Assembly: GCA_910585785.1 (NCBI GenBank)
Contig: CAJUEV010000003.1
Span: forward strand, 1 to 64,000
Direction: 5' to 3'
From: an uncultured Christensenella sp.
GTDB lineage: Bacteria; Bacillota; Clostridia; Christensenellales; Borkfalkiaceae
DNA length: 64,000 nt
Shown here: in pieces, positions 40,297-48,611 of the stretch
Layout: each line of letters begins with the position of its first letter
Position numbering within the stretch: position 1 is the first letter of the stretch
Notes under the pieces: generated by a model
What the model was told of the DNA's origin: nothing
Databases searched by the model: none
Seen by the model: only the letters and a program-made list of their open reading frames with translations
Translations under genes and position numbers: made by a program

Positions 40297-41201
40297 TTAT
40301 AGAAATAGAGGGATTGAAAAAATCGTTTAAGGACGTAAAGGCGGTTGACGGGCTTTCGTTCAATGTAAAGGAAGGCGAATTGTTTGCTTTTCTCGGCGTA
40401 AACGGCGCGGGCAAGTCAACTACCATTAATATAATAAGCGGTATACTTTCAAAAGACGAAGGTACGGTAAAAATTTGCGGACACGACGTTGAAACGGAAG
40501 CGGAAAAAATAAAAAGCGAGCTTGGCATAGTGTTTCAGAATTCCGTGCTTGATAAAAAAATGTCCGCATACGACAATTTAAAGTCGCGCGCCGGTCTTTA
40601 CGGAATATACGGAGCCGAATTTAAAAACCGCCTTAGCGAAATGAGCGAATTGCTGGATTTAAAGGATATTTTAAAACGCCCCATAAACAAACTTTCCGGC
40701 GGGCAAAAACGCCGCATAGATATTGCCCGCGCGCTGTTTCATAATCCCAAATTGCTTATTTTAGACGAGCCCACTACGGGGCTGGACCCGCAAACACGCA
40801 TAACAGTATGGAAAGTAGTGGATAAATTGAGGAAAGAACGCGGACTAACCGTTTTTTTGACTACGCATTATATGGAAGAAGCGGTAAACGCGGATTACGT
40901 AGTAATATTAGACAGAGGCAAAAAGGCTGCGGAAGGTACTCCGCACGACCTTAAAAACGAATATGCCAGCGATTTTATAAAGGTTTATAAGCATCTTGAC
41001 GAAGCGGAAGAATATTTTTGCGCGGCAGGTAACAACATAAGGCGCGAACGCGATTACGTTGAAGCGGAATTGAAGTCCACCGCGGATGCTGTCGCGCATT
41101 TTAAAATACGTCCCGAATTTTTTGAAGATTTTGAAGTTTTAAAGGGCAATATGGACAACGTGTTTTTGAAAGTAACGGGTAAAGACTTAAAAGAGGTGTA
41201 A
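40293..41201 (+). CDS. ABC transporter ATP-binding protein (DrrA-like)
   Basis: This 302-residue protein has Walker A GVNGAGKST, Q-loop VFQNSVLD, signature LSGGQKRRI, Walker B LLILDEPTTGLD and H-loop TTHYMEEA. The extra C-terminal region of about 80 residues is typical of DrrA/CcmA-type export ATPases for drugs or lipids. It forms an exporter with the ABC-2 permease that starts 3 bases downstream. Control is by the upstream TetR gene. Confidence 0.93.
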   Translation: MIIEIEGLKKSFKDVKAVDGLSFNVKEGELFAFLGVNGAGKSTTINIISGILSKDEGTVKICGHDVETEAEKIKSELGIVFQNSVLDKKMSAYDNLKSRAGLYGIYGAEFKNRLSEMSELLDLKDILKRPINKLSGGQKRRIDIARALFHNPKLLILDEPTTGLDPQTRITVWKVVDKLRKERGLTVFLTTHYMEEAVNADYVVILDRGKKAAEGTPHDLKNEYASDFIKVYKHLDEAEEYFCAAGNNIRRERDYVEAELKSTADAVAHFKIRPEFFEDFEVLKGNMDNVFLKVTGKDLKEV

Positions 41202-41204
41202 AAA

Positions 41205-42149
41205 ATGAACGCCAAAACAGTTGAATTTAAAAAATTGGTTTCGCTTGTTTCCCGCAACACAAAGTGTTATTTTAAGGACAAATTTACATTTTTTATGTCT
41301 CTTATTACGCCGATTATACTTTTCATTCTTTTCGTTACGTTTTTAAGAAACGTGTATATCGAAAATTTTGAAAAGGTTTTTTCGGAAAACAATATCACGG
41401 TTAATCCTAAAATTATAAGCGGCTGCACAGGCGCGTGGCTTATGTCCTCAATACTCAGCGTAAGCGCGGTGACGGTTGCTTTTTGCTCGAATACTATAAT
41501 GATTGACGATAAAATCAGTTCATCCGTCAACGATTTTAAGATTTCGCCCGTAAAAGGCGTAACTGTTTCGCTGTCTTACTTTATTTCCAACTTTATTGTG
41601 ACGTTTATAGTTTTGATGGTAATTATGCTTATAGGGCATATTTATCTCGCCTGCGTCGGTTGGCATATGTCTGCGTCGGATACGCTTATGATTATTGTGG
41701 ATGTAATCTGCGGAATACTTTTCGGAACGTTGCTTGCGGGCGTGGTTGAAAGTTTTATTTCCACTCAGGGCGGGCTTTCCGCCGTGTCTACGGCAGTTTC
41801 ATCTATGTACGGATTTATTTGCGGGGCGTATATGCCTATTTCTTCGTTTGCGAAAGGCTTGCAAAACGTTTTGTCTTTGTTGCCAGGTATGTACGGAGTG
41901 GTAATAATCCGCAATCATTATTTAAACGGTTATATGAGCGCGTTCGTTGAAGAAATGCGCGCGGCTTCCGTTGACGAAAAAATTATCGAGCAAGTCATAA
42001 ACGGTATGCGCGACAGTTTTGACGCGAATATTTACTTTTTCGGAACAAAAATTCCTCTCGGAGCAATGTACGGCATACTTTTGGGAACGTGCGCGGTGTT
42101 GCTTTTGGCGTTCGTCGCAATAGTATTATTAAAAAATAAAAGAAAATAG
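41205..42149 (+). CDS. ABC-2 type transporter permease
   Basis: This 314-residue membrane protein has the ABC-2 topology: one helix near residues 22-46 (FTFFMSLITPIILFILFVTF), an extracytoplasmic loop, then five more helices, the last at the C-terminus (MYGILLGTCAVLLLAFVAIVLL). The GAYMPISSFAKGLQNVLSLLPGMYG segment is typical for DrrB-like proteins. It is the membrane partner of the upstream ATPase. Substrate unknown; antibiotic or toxic-compound efflux is plausible given TetR control. Confidence 0.9.
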   Translation: MNAKTVEFKKLVSLVSRNTKCYFKDKFTFFMSLITPIILFILFVTFLRNVYIENFEKVFSENNITVNPKIISGCTGAWLMSSILSVSAVTVAFCSNTIMIDDKISSSVNDFKISPVKGVTVSLSYFISNFIVTFIVLMVIMLIGHIYLACVGWHMSASDTLMIIVDVICGILFGTLLAGVVESFISTQGGLSAVSTAVSSMYGFICGAYMPISSFAKGLQNVLSLLPGMYGVVIIRNHYLNGYMSAFVEEMRAASVDEKIIEQVINGMRDSFDANIYFFGTKIPLGAMYGILLGTCAVLLLAFVAIVLLKNKRK

Positions 42150-42163
42150 AGGCAGAAAATAAA

Positions 42164-42358
42164 ATGAAAAAATACAAATTCGAGCACATTGTACTTAAAA
42201 ACAACTATGTAACCAACGCGTGTCTATCCGAACACCGACAAATTATTTTGGATTATGCCGCAAAAGGTTACAAATACGCAGGATTTATTCCCACAAAGCA
42301 GGGACCTTCCGGCAAAGCGGTGGAAATAGATTTGATTTTTGAAGCGGACGGTGAATAA
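42164..42358 (+). CDS. DUF4177 family small protein
   Basis: This 64-residue protein follows the DUF4177 pattern: KKYKFEHIVLKNN at the start, HRQIILDYAAKGYKYAGFIPTKQG in the middle and a final beta-strand VEIDLIFEAD. The function is unknown. It lies 14 bases after the permease and may share its mRNA. An AGAGGC Shine-Dalgarno precedes it. Confidence 0.75.
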   Translation: MKKYKFEHIVLKNNYVTNACLSEHRQIILDYAAKGYKYAGFIPTKQGPSGKAVEIDLIFEADGE

Positions 42359-42362
42359 TTCG

Positions 42363-42391
42363 TTGCATAAAACTAGATAAAGTAGTAAAAT
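42363..42391 (+). promoter_or_regulatory. Sigma-A promoter of the M29 aminopeptidase
   Basis: TTGCAT (42363-42368), 17 bases and TAAAAT (42386-42391), then a 26-base leader with GAAAGGAA. Confidence 0.7.
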
Positions 42392-42423
42392 AAAACAAAA
42401 ATTAACTGAAAGGAATTTTATTT

Positions 42424-43653
42424 ATGCAGCAGGAAAGATTGAAAAAGTACGCTCATCTTATTGCCAAATGCGGTTTAAACGTGCAAAAAGGGCAAGAGGT
42501 AAATATAAGGTGCGGACTTGACCAGCCCGATTTTGTGGCTATGGTGGTTGAAGAATGTTATCTTGCGGGTGCTTCGCGCGTAAACGTAAAGTGGAATTAT
42601 ATGCCCGTAGACAAACTTAATTACAATTACAGAAGTTTGGAGACGCTTTCGGAAGTGACGGAAATTGAAAAAGCGGAACTTCAAAGAAGGGTGGACAAAC
42701 TGCCTTGCAGGTTGTGGCTTGATTCCGACGACCCCGACGGACTTGACGGAACGGACAGCGAAAAAATTTCAAAGGCGAACAGGGCGCGTTTCCCCGTTAT
42801 CAAACCTTATCGCGACGCGGTGGAAAATAAAGAGCAGTGGTGCATTGCGTCGGTTCCCGGCAAGGAATGGGCTTTAAAAGTTTTCCCCGACCTTTCTGCG
42901 GAAGAAGCGGTTGAAAAACTTTGGGAAGCTATTCTGGATACCTCGCGCGTGGACGAAGACCCCGTTGCTGCGTGGCAAAAGCACAATGAAAACCTTGCCC
43001 GTCGTTGCAAATTTCTCAACGATTATAAATTTTCAAGTCTTGAATATAAAAGCGCGAACGGAACGGACTTTAAAGTGGGCTTGAATCCCGTCGGCAAATT
43101 TTCCGGCGGCGGCGAAACGACTATCGGCAAAAATAAAGTGTATTTCAATCCCAATATTCCCAGTGAAGAAGTGTTCACTTCGCCTATGCGCGGCATTGCG
43201 GAAGGTATGGTTGTCGCCACAAAGCCTCTTTCATATCAGGGCAAACTTATTGAAAATTTCACCATACGTTTTGAAAACGGAAAAGCGGTGGAAGTGCACG
43301 CCGAAAAAAATCAGGACTTGCTTGAAAAGATGATTTCTATGGACGAGGGCGCCGCTTATCTCGGAGAGTGCGCGCTTATCGCGTACGATTCGCCCATTAA
43401 CAATACGGGAATACTTTTTTACAACACGCTGTTCGACGAAAACGCAAGTTGTCATCTTGCGCTCGGCAGAGGCTTTAACGACTGCATAGAAAATTATGAA
43501 AACCTCACCGTAGAGGAATGTGAAAAACTCGGCGTAAACAGTTCAATGATTCACGTTGACTTTATGATTGGCAGTAAAGATATGTCTATCGTCGGCGTAA
43601 CAAAGGACGGAAAACGCGTTAGCCTTTTCAAAAACGGAAACTGGGTAATTTAA
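42424..43653 (+). CDS. Aminopeptidase, M29 family
   Basis: This 409-residue cytosolic metallo-aminopeptidase matches the AmpS/PepS family. Metal ligands expected in the family are seen: Glu in RGIAEGMVVAT, Glu in DEGAAYLGECALI, His in NASCHLALGRGF, and the H-x-D pair in NSSMIHVDFMIG. Length is normal. It has its own promoter. A very long bidirectional terminator follows. Confidence 0.93.
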   Translation: MQQERLKKYAHLIAKCGLNVQKGQEVNIRCGLDQPDFVAMVVEECYLAGASRVNVKWNYMPVDKLNYNYRSLETLSEVTEIEKAELQRRVDKLPCRLWLDSDDPDGLDGTDSEKISKANRARFPVIKPYRDAVENKEQWCIASVPGKEWALKVFPDLSAEEAVEKLWEAILDTSRVDEDPVAAWQKHNENLARRCKFLNDYKFSSLEYKSANGTDFKVGLNPVGKFSGGGETTIGKNKVYFNPNIPSEEVFTSPMRGIAEGMVVATKPLSYQGKLIENFTIRFENGKAVEVHAEKNQDLLEKMISMDEGAAYLGECALIAYDSPINNTGILFYNTLFDENASCHLALGRGFNDCIENYENLTVEECEKLGVNSSMIHVDFMIGSKDMSIVGVTKDGKRVSLFKNGNWVI

Positions 43654-43667
43654 CAAAATACAATATA

Positions 43668-43710
43668 AAACGCAAAAAAACACGGCTGTTTGCCGTGTTT
43701 TTTTGCGTTT
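43668..43710. terminator. Bidirectional terminator with 18-bp stem
   Basis: A perfect 18-bp stem (43668-43685 with 43693-43710) contains A7/T7 runs, so it works for both the rightward aminopeptidase and the leftward methyltransferase gene. Confidence 0.88.
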
Positions 43711-43770
43711 ATTTAGTACTATGCGTGACATAAATGGCGAAATTAAGCCTGTTTTCTTAAAAAAGCGGCA

Positions 43771-44934
43771 TCATATAATTTCCAAAACAAAAAATTTGAG
43801 GTACTGCGTTTCTTCCGCGTTTAACAGTGCGGGGTGGTCTGGCGCCTGCGTTTTTGTTTCGCAAAGCCTTACAATTCGCCCGCTTTCTCTCGCCGCTTCG
43901 GCAAGCATTTTTTCAAATAAATTTGTCGACATATAGTGCGAGCAGGAGCAAGTGATTAAAAATCCTCCGCTATTAACTATTTTCATTGCGCAAAGGTTAA
44001 TGTCCTTGTATCCGCGGTAAGCGTCTTTTACTTCGTCCGCGGTTTTGCAAAAGGCGGGCGGGTCCAAAATGACCGTATCAAAACGCCTTTTGTTTTTTTT
44101 GAAGCCGCGCAGCACTTCAAAAACGTCGCCTTGCAGCGTGTTTATGTTTTCAATGCCGTTAAGTTTTGCGTTGTCTATTACGTTTTGCAACGCAAGAGGA
44201 GAGACGTCGCAGGCGGTTACGCTGTCCGCCGCCGTCGAAGCGTTCAGCGAAAATCCTCCGCTGTTGCAAAAACAGTCCAAAACTTCGCCCTTGCAGTACT
44301 TTCTCGCAGCAAACCTGTTTTCTTTCTGGTCCAAAAAATATCCCGTTTTTTGTCCGTTTTTCACGTCTACAAGCATTTTTAAGCCGTTTTCGGTTATTTC
44401 GCAATAATCGGGAACTTCTCCGTATAAAACTCCCTTAACTTCCGCCAAGCCCTCTTTTTTTCTTACCGAAACGTCGCTTCTTTCATAAATACCCTTCGGC
44501 GAAAAAAGTTTTATAAGACAGTCGCAAATAAGTTTTTTGCGCAAATCTATTCCCAGCGACAGGCACTGAATAACCAGAATGTCGGCGTATTTGTCCACAA
44601 TCAGCGCGGGCAGATTATCGCTTTCGGCAAATACCGCGCGATAACAATTGTCATAGCCGAGTTTTTTGCGATAATCGTCGGCGGCTTTCAATCTTGAAAA
44701 ATAAAAGTCTTCGTCGTCCGTTTCATCGCCGCGGATAAAAATTCTCACCAAAATTTTAGAGGAATGGTTTATATAGCCCTTGCCGATAAACCTTCCGTCG
44801 TTTGAGTAAACGGCGGCAAGCGCTCCGTTTTTGTCTTTTCCTTCTATTTTTGCAACTTCGTTGGCGTAAACCCAGCTGTGTCCGGCGCAAATGCGTTTTT
44901 CTTCGCCCTTTTTTAAATAAACTTTGTAAGCCAT
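43771..44934 (-). CDS. Class I SAM-dependent rRNA methyltransferase, RlmI-like
   Basis: This 387-residue protein has an N-terminal PUA domain (MAYKVYLKKGEEKRICAGHSWVY, read in pieces, to about residue 75), a middle domain with VKNGQKTGYFLDQKENR, and a Rossmann methyltransferase core (LDCFCNSGGFSLNAS, ACDVSPLALQN, VILDPPAFCK). This matches RlmI, which makes m5C1962 in 23S rRNA; ITCSCSHYM carries the catalytic cysteine region. The promoter lies 6 bases before its ATG, so it is predicted to be leaderless. It is divergent to an ABC exporter. Confidence 0.9.
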   Translation of the reverse strand: MAYKVYLKKGEEKRICAGHSWVYANEVAKIEGKDKNGALAAVYSNDGRFIGKGYINHSSKILVRIFIRGDETDDEDFYFSRLKAADDYRKKLGYDNCYRAVFAESDNLPALIVDKYADILVIQCLSLGIDLRKKLICDCLIKLFSPKGIYERSDVSVRKKEGLAEVKGVLYGEVPDYCEITENGLKMLVDVKNGQKTGYFLDQKENRFAARKYCKGEVLDCFCNSGGFSLNASTAADSVTACDVSPLALQNVIDNAKLNGIENINTLQGDVFEVLRGFKKNKRRFDTVILDPPAFCKTADEVKDAYRGYKDINLCAMKIVNSGGFLITCSCSHYMSTNLFEKMLAEAARESGRIVRLCETKTQAPDHPALLNAEETQYLKFFVLEII

Positions 44935-44940
44935 AAAATA

Positions 44941-44969
44941 AGATTAGCAAAATATGATAATAAATGCAA
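44941..44969 (-). promoter_or_regulatory. Leaderless promoter of the RlmI-like gene
   Basis: On the minus strand TTGCAT (44969-44964), 17 bases and TAATCT (44946-44941), then 6 bases to ATG at 44934. The expected +1 is the A of ATG. Confidence 0.72.
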
Positions 44970-44975
44970 TAAAAA

Positions 44976-45004
44976 TTGCTTTTTATTTGCTTAAATGTTA
45001 TAAT
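44976..45004 (+). promoter_or_regulatory. Near-leaderless promoter of the heterodimeric ABC exporter
   Basis: TTGCTT (44976-44981), 17 bases and TATAAT (44999-45004), then 9 bases to ATG 45014 with no Shine-Dalgarno. It is back to back with the divergent promoter, 6 bases apart at the -35 boxes. Confidence 0.78.
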
Positions 45005-45013
45005 CGTCTGCGT

Positions 45014-46762
45014 ATGCGCAAATTGCTTAAATACTTAAAACATTATAAATTGCAGTCGGTGCTGGCGCCGCTGTTTAAACTGCTTGAAGCCTGCTTCGAA
45101 CTTTTTGTTCCGCTGGTAGTCGCAGCGATAGTAGACAACGGAATAGAGGGCGGCGCGGGCGTAAGTTACGTTGTGTACGCGTGCTTGATTTTGCTTGCGC
45201 TGGGCGTTGTCGGACTTATAAGCGCGGTTTCCGCGCAATACTTTGCCGCGCGCGCCGCAGTCGGTTTTTCAAAGGAACTGCGCCACGACTTGTTTGCAAA
45301 AATGCAGTCGCTGTCCTACCGCGATATCGACGGCTTGGGCACTGGCGGAATGATTACCAGAATGACCAGCGACGTAACTCAGGTGCAAAACGGCGTAAAT
45401 ATGGTTTTACGCCTGTTTATGCGTTCGCCGTTTATTGTATTCGGCGCTATGGTAATGGCGTTTTTGATAGATACCGCAGCGGGCGGGGTATTTGCCGTTT
45501 CGATAGCGTTGCTTTGCATAGTCGTATTCGGAATAATGTTAATAAGTATTCCTCTTTATAAAAAAGTTCAGAATAATCTTGACAAAGTAACCGTATCCAC
45601 GCGCGAAACGCTTACGGGCGCAAGGGTTATAAGGGCTTTTTGCAAAGAGGAAGACGAAATTGCCGAGTATAATCAAAGAAACGATAAACTTACAAAATCT
45701 CAGTTGTTCGTCGGCAAAATTTCCGCGTTGATGAATCCTTTGACGTATGCCATAATTAACGCGGCTATCGTTGTTCTTCTGTATACCGGCGCGCTTAAAG
45801 TCAACGTAGGTGCGCTTTCGCAAGGACAGGTAATAGCGTTGTATAACTATATGTCGCAAATACTTGTCGAACTTATCAAACTTGCCAACCTAATAATAAC
45901 GGTTACAAAATCGTTTGCGTGCGCAGGCAGAATTACCGAAATTTTAGAAATGCAGCCTTCGCTTGTTCACGGAACGGATATATCAAACTGCGGCGAAACG
46001 GCGGGTGCAGAGCAGCCGTTTATCAAATTTGACAACGTTTCGGTAAACTACGGCAACGCCGCGGTTGACGCGCTGGAAAACGTCTCTTTTACTGTTGAAC
46101 GCGGCGAAACCGTGGGAATTATAGGCGGTACGGGCGCGGGCAAAACCACGCTTGTAAATATGCTGCCTCATTTTTACGACGTGCGCGAAGGAGCGGTGTT
46201 TGTGGATGGTAAAAACGTCAACGCCTACGGCGACGAGCAACTGCGTGAAATTTGCGGTATCGTCCCTCAGCGCGCGGTGTTGTTTGAAGGAACCATCCGC
46301 GAAAATATGCAATGGGGCAAAAACGACGCGACCGATGAAGAAATTTACGCCGCCATACAAACCGCACAGGCAGCGGACGTTATAAAAGCGAAGGAAAAAG
46401 GGCTTGACGAAATTGTTGAGCAAGGGGGCAAAAATTTTTCCGGCGGTCAGCGTCAAAGGTTGACTATTGCCCGCGCTCTCGTCAAAAAACCGCAGATTTT
46501 AATTCTGGACGACAGCGCTTCCGCGCTGGACTATGCAACCGACGCGGCGTTAAGACAGTCGCTTAAAAAACTTGATTATTCTCCGACGGTCTTCATTGTT
46601 TCGCAACGCACTTCCTCAATAAGGCACGCGGACAAAATAATAGTGCTGGACGGCGGAAAAATGGTCGGTTTCGGCACTCACGACGAACTTTTGAAAAACT
46701 GCGAAGTTTACAGTGAAATACATTATTCGCAATACAGGAAGGAGGACGCGCAAAATGGCTGA
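45014..46762 (+). CDS. ABC exporter, subunit with degenerate ATP site
   Basis: This 582-residue half-transporter has six N-terminal membrane helices and a C-terminal ATPase. Walker A is GGTGAGKTT, signature FSGGQRQRL, but the Walker B end reads ILDDSAS, with Asp in place of the catalytic Glu, and the switch residue is Gln in VSQRTSS rather than His. This is the degenerate-site pattern of heterodimeric exporters such as TM287/288 and BmrCD. Its partner gene overlaps by 8 bases. The start is ATG 45014, set by the promoter; a longer frame is ruled out. Likely role is multidrug or lipid export. Confidence 0.92.
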   Translation: MRKLLKYLKHYKLQSVLAPLFKLLEACFELFVPLVVAAIVDNGIEGGAGVSYVVYACLILLALGVVGLISAVSAQYFAARAAVGFSKELRHDLFAKMQSLSYRDIDGLGTGGMITRMTSDVTQVQNGVNMVLRLFMRSPFIVFGAMVMAFLIDTAAGGVFAVSIALLCIVVFGIMLISIPLYKKVQNNLDKVTVSTRETLTGARVIRAFCKEEDEIAEYNQRNDKLTKSQLFVGKISALMNPLTYAIINAAIVVLLYTGALKVNVGALSQGQVIALYNYMSQILVELIKLANLIITVTKSFACAGRITEILEMQPSLVHGTDISNCGETAGAEQPFIKFDNVSVNYGNAAVDALENVSFTVERGETVGIIGGTGAGKTTLVNMLPHFYDVREGAVFVDGKNVNAYGDEQLREICGIVPQRAVLFEGTIRENMQWGKNDATDEEIYAAIQTAQAADVIKAKEKGLDEIVEQGGKNFSGGQRQRLTIARALVKKPQILILDDSASALDYATDAALRQSLKKLDYSPTVFIVSQRTSSIRHADKIIVLDGGKMVGFGTHDELLKNCEVYSEIHYSQYRKEDAQNG

Positions 46763-48530
46763 CGGTTCTTCCAAAATTATACTTAAACGTATTTTAAAAC
46801 AACTTAAAGGTTATAAACTTTGGCTTGCGGCTACCATATTTTTTGCGCTTGTAACCGTGGCTGGCACCATAGTAGTGCCTATGTTTTTCGGGCAGGTTAT
46901 CGACTTGCTTAACCTTGAAGTTTACCCTAAAATAGATTTCGGTAAAATATTTACCAAATTTATTTATATTGCGGTTTGCATAGGCATAACTTGCGTTGCA
47001 CAGTGGCTTATGGGCGTTATAAACAACCGCATAACTTTCCATATAGTAAAAGACATACGCGAAGAAGCGTTTGCAAATATCCAACGTTTGCCGCTTAAAT
47101 TTATTGACGCGCATTCTTACGGCGACATAGTTGGGCGCAATATCGCTGACGTCGACCAGTTTGCCGACGGTTTGCTTATGGGCTTTACCCAGCTGTTCAC
47201 CGGCGTTCTTACAATAATCGGCACGCTTGCTATAATGTTTGTGCTTAACTGGATTATCGCGCTTATCGTGTTTGTTTTAACGCCGCTTTCACTTTTCGTT
47301 GGCAAATACATTGCTTCGCATACCTATTCAATGTTTAAACTTACGTCCGAAATCAGGGGCGAGCAGACGGCTTTTATTGACGAAATGGTCGGCAACCTGA
47401 AAGTTGTGCAAGCCTTCGGGCGGGAAGACGAAAATATGGAAAAATTCGACGAAGTAAACGAAAGGCTTACAAAAGCTTCGTTAAAATCGATTTTCTATTC
47501 GTCCCTTCCCAATCCAACAACGCGCTTTGTAAACTCCATAGTTTACGCCGCGGTTATTCTTGCCGGCGCGCTTATTTTAATACTGGATAACGGTTGGGCT
47601 ATAATTCCCGCGTCTTTTTCCGTGGGAATGCTTACAAGCCTGCTTGCATACGTAAATCAGTACACAAAACCTTTTAACGAAATTTCGGGAGTTATTACCG
47701 AATTGCAAAACGCGGTAGCCTGCGCGGGAAGAATTTATGAAGTAATAGACGAAATTCCGCAGGTGCCGGACAGTCCCGAAGCGGAAATTATGGATAGCGC
47801 CGAAGGAAATATAGACTTTAAAAACGTATATTTTTCTTACACGGCGGACAAAAAACTTATTGAAAATCTTAATATAAGCGCAAAAGCGGGGCAGCGTATA
47901 GCGATAGTAGGGCCCACCGGTTGCGGTAAAACCACGTTAATAAACCTGCTTATGCGTTTTTACGACCCTACGGGCGGAAACGTTTACGTTGACGGGAAAG
48001 ACGTGCTTAAAATTACAAGAAAATCGTTGCGTAAAAATTACGGTATGGTTTTGCAGGATACGTGGCTTAAAAGCGGAACCGTGCGCGAAAATATAGCGAT
48101 GGGCAAGCCCGACGCAACCGATGACGAGATTATAGCGGCGGCAAAGGCGGCGCATTCGCATAAGTTCATTATGCAGCTTTCGGAAGGTTACGATACCGTA
48201 CTTGCGGAGGACGGCGGCAACCTTTCGCAAGGACAAAAACAGTTGCTGTGCATTACCAGAATTATGCTTTGCCTTCCGCCGATGCTTATTTTGGACGAGG
48301 CGACATCTTCAATAGACACCCGCACCGAGCAGCGTATTCAGCGCGCGTTTGCAAAACTTATGAAGGGCAGAACAAGCTTTATCGTAGCGCACAGACTTTC
48401 CACCATAAAAGAGGCGGACTTGATTTTGGTTATGAACAAGGGAAACATAATCGAGCAGGGCACTCACGAAGAATTGCTTGCAAAGGACGGGTTTTACGCA
48501 AAACTTTACAACAGTCAGTTTGCGGTTTAA
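46755..48530 (+). CDS. ABC exporter, subunit with canonical ATP site
   Basis: This 591-residue half-transporter has six membrane helices and a complete ATPase: Walker A GPTGCGKTT, signature LSQGQKQLL, catalytic Glu in ILDEATSS, and switch His in VAHRLST. It pairs with the upstream degenerate subunit, and together they provide one full hydrolysis site, as in TM287/288. ATG 46755 with GGAGGA upstream is chosen. The ABC-F gene lies 81 bases downstream. Confidence 0.94.
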   Translation: MADGSSKIILKRILKQLKGYKLWLAATIFFALVTVAGTIVVPMFFGQVIDLLNLEVYPKIDFGKIFTKFIYIAVCIGITCVAQWLMGVINNRITFHIVKDIREEAFANIQRLPLKFIDAHSYGDIVGRNIADVDQFADGLLMGFTQLFTGVLTIIGTLAIMFVLNWIIALIVFVLTPLSLFVGKYIASHTYSMFKLTSEIRGEQTAFIDEMVGNLKVVQAFGREDENMEKFDEVNERLTKASLKSIFYSSLPNPTTRFVNSIVYAAVILAGALILILDNGWAIIPASFSVGMLTSLLAYVNQYTKPFNEISGVITELQNAVACAGRIYEVIDEIPQVPDSPEAEIMDSAEGNIDFKNVYFSYTADKKLIENLNISAKAGQRIAIVGPTGCGKTTLINLLMRFYDPTGGNVYVDGKDVLKITRKSLRKNYGMVLQDTWLKSGTVRENIAMGKPDATDDEIIAAAKAAHSHKFIMQLSEGYDTVLAEDGGNLSQGQKQLLCITRIMLCLPPMLILDEATSSIDTRTEQRIQRAFAKLMKGRTSFIVAHRLSTIKEADLILVMNKGNIIEQGTHEELLAKDGFYAKLYNSQFAV

Positions 48531-48611
48531 TTTGCAGGCGCAATAAAACTGTTTAAATAAAGTTTCGCGCGCGTACGCACTTAAATAAAAAATAATTTAT
48601 ACGGAGAATAT

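Noticed and set aside
45014..46762. Frameshift or damaged ATPase suspected from DDSAS and SQRTSS
   Set aside because: The changes match the normal degenerate-site subunit of heterodimeric ABC exporters, and the partner gene is canonical and overlapping.
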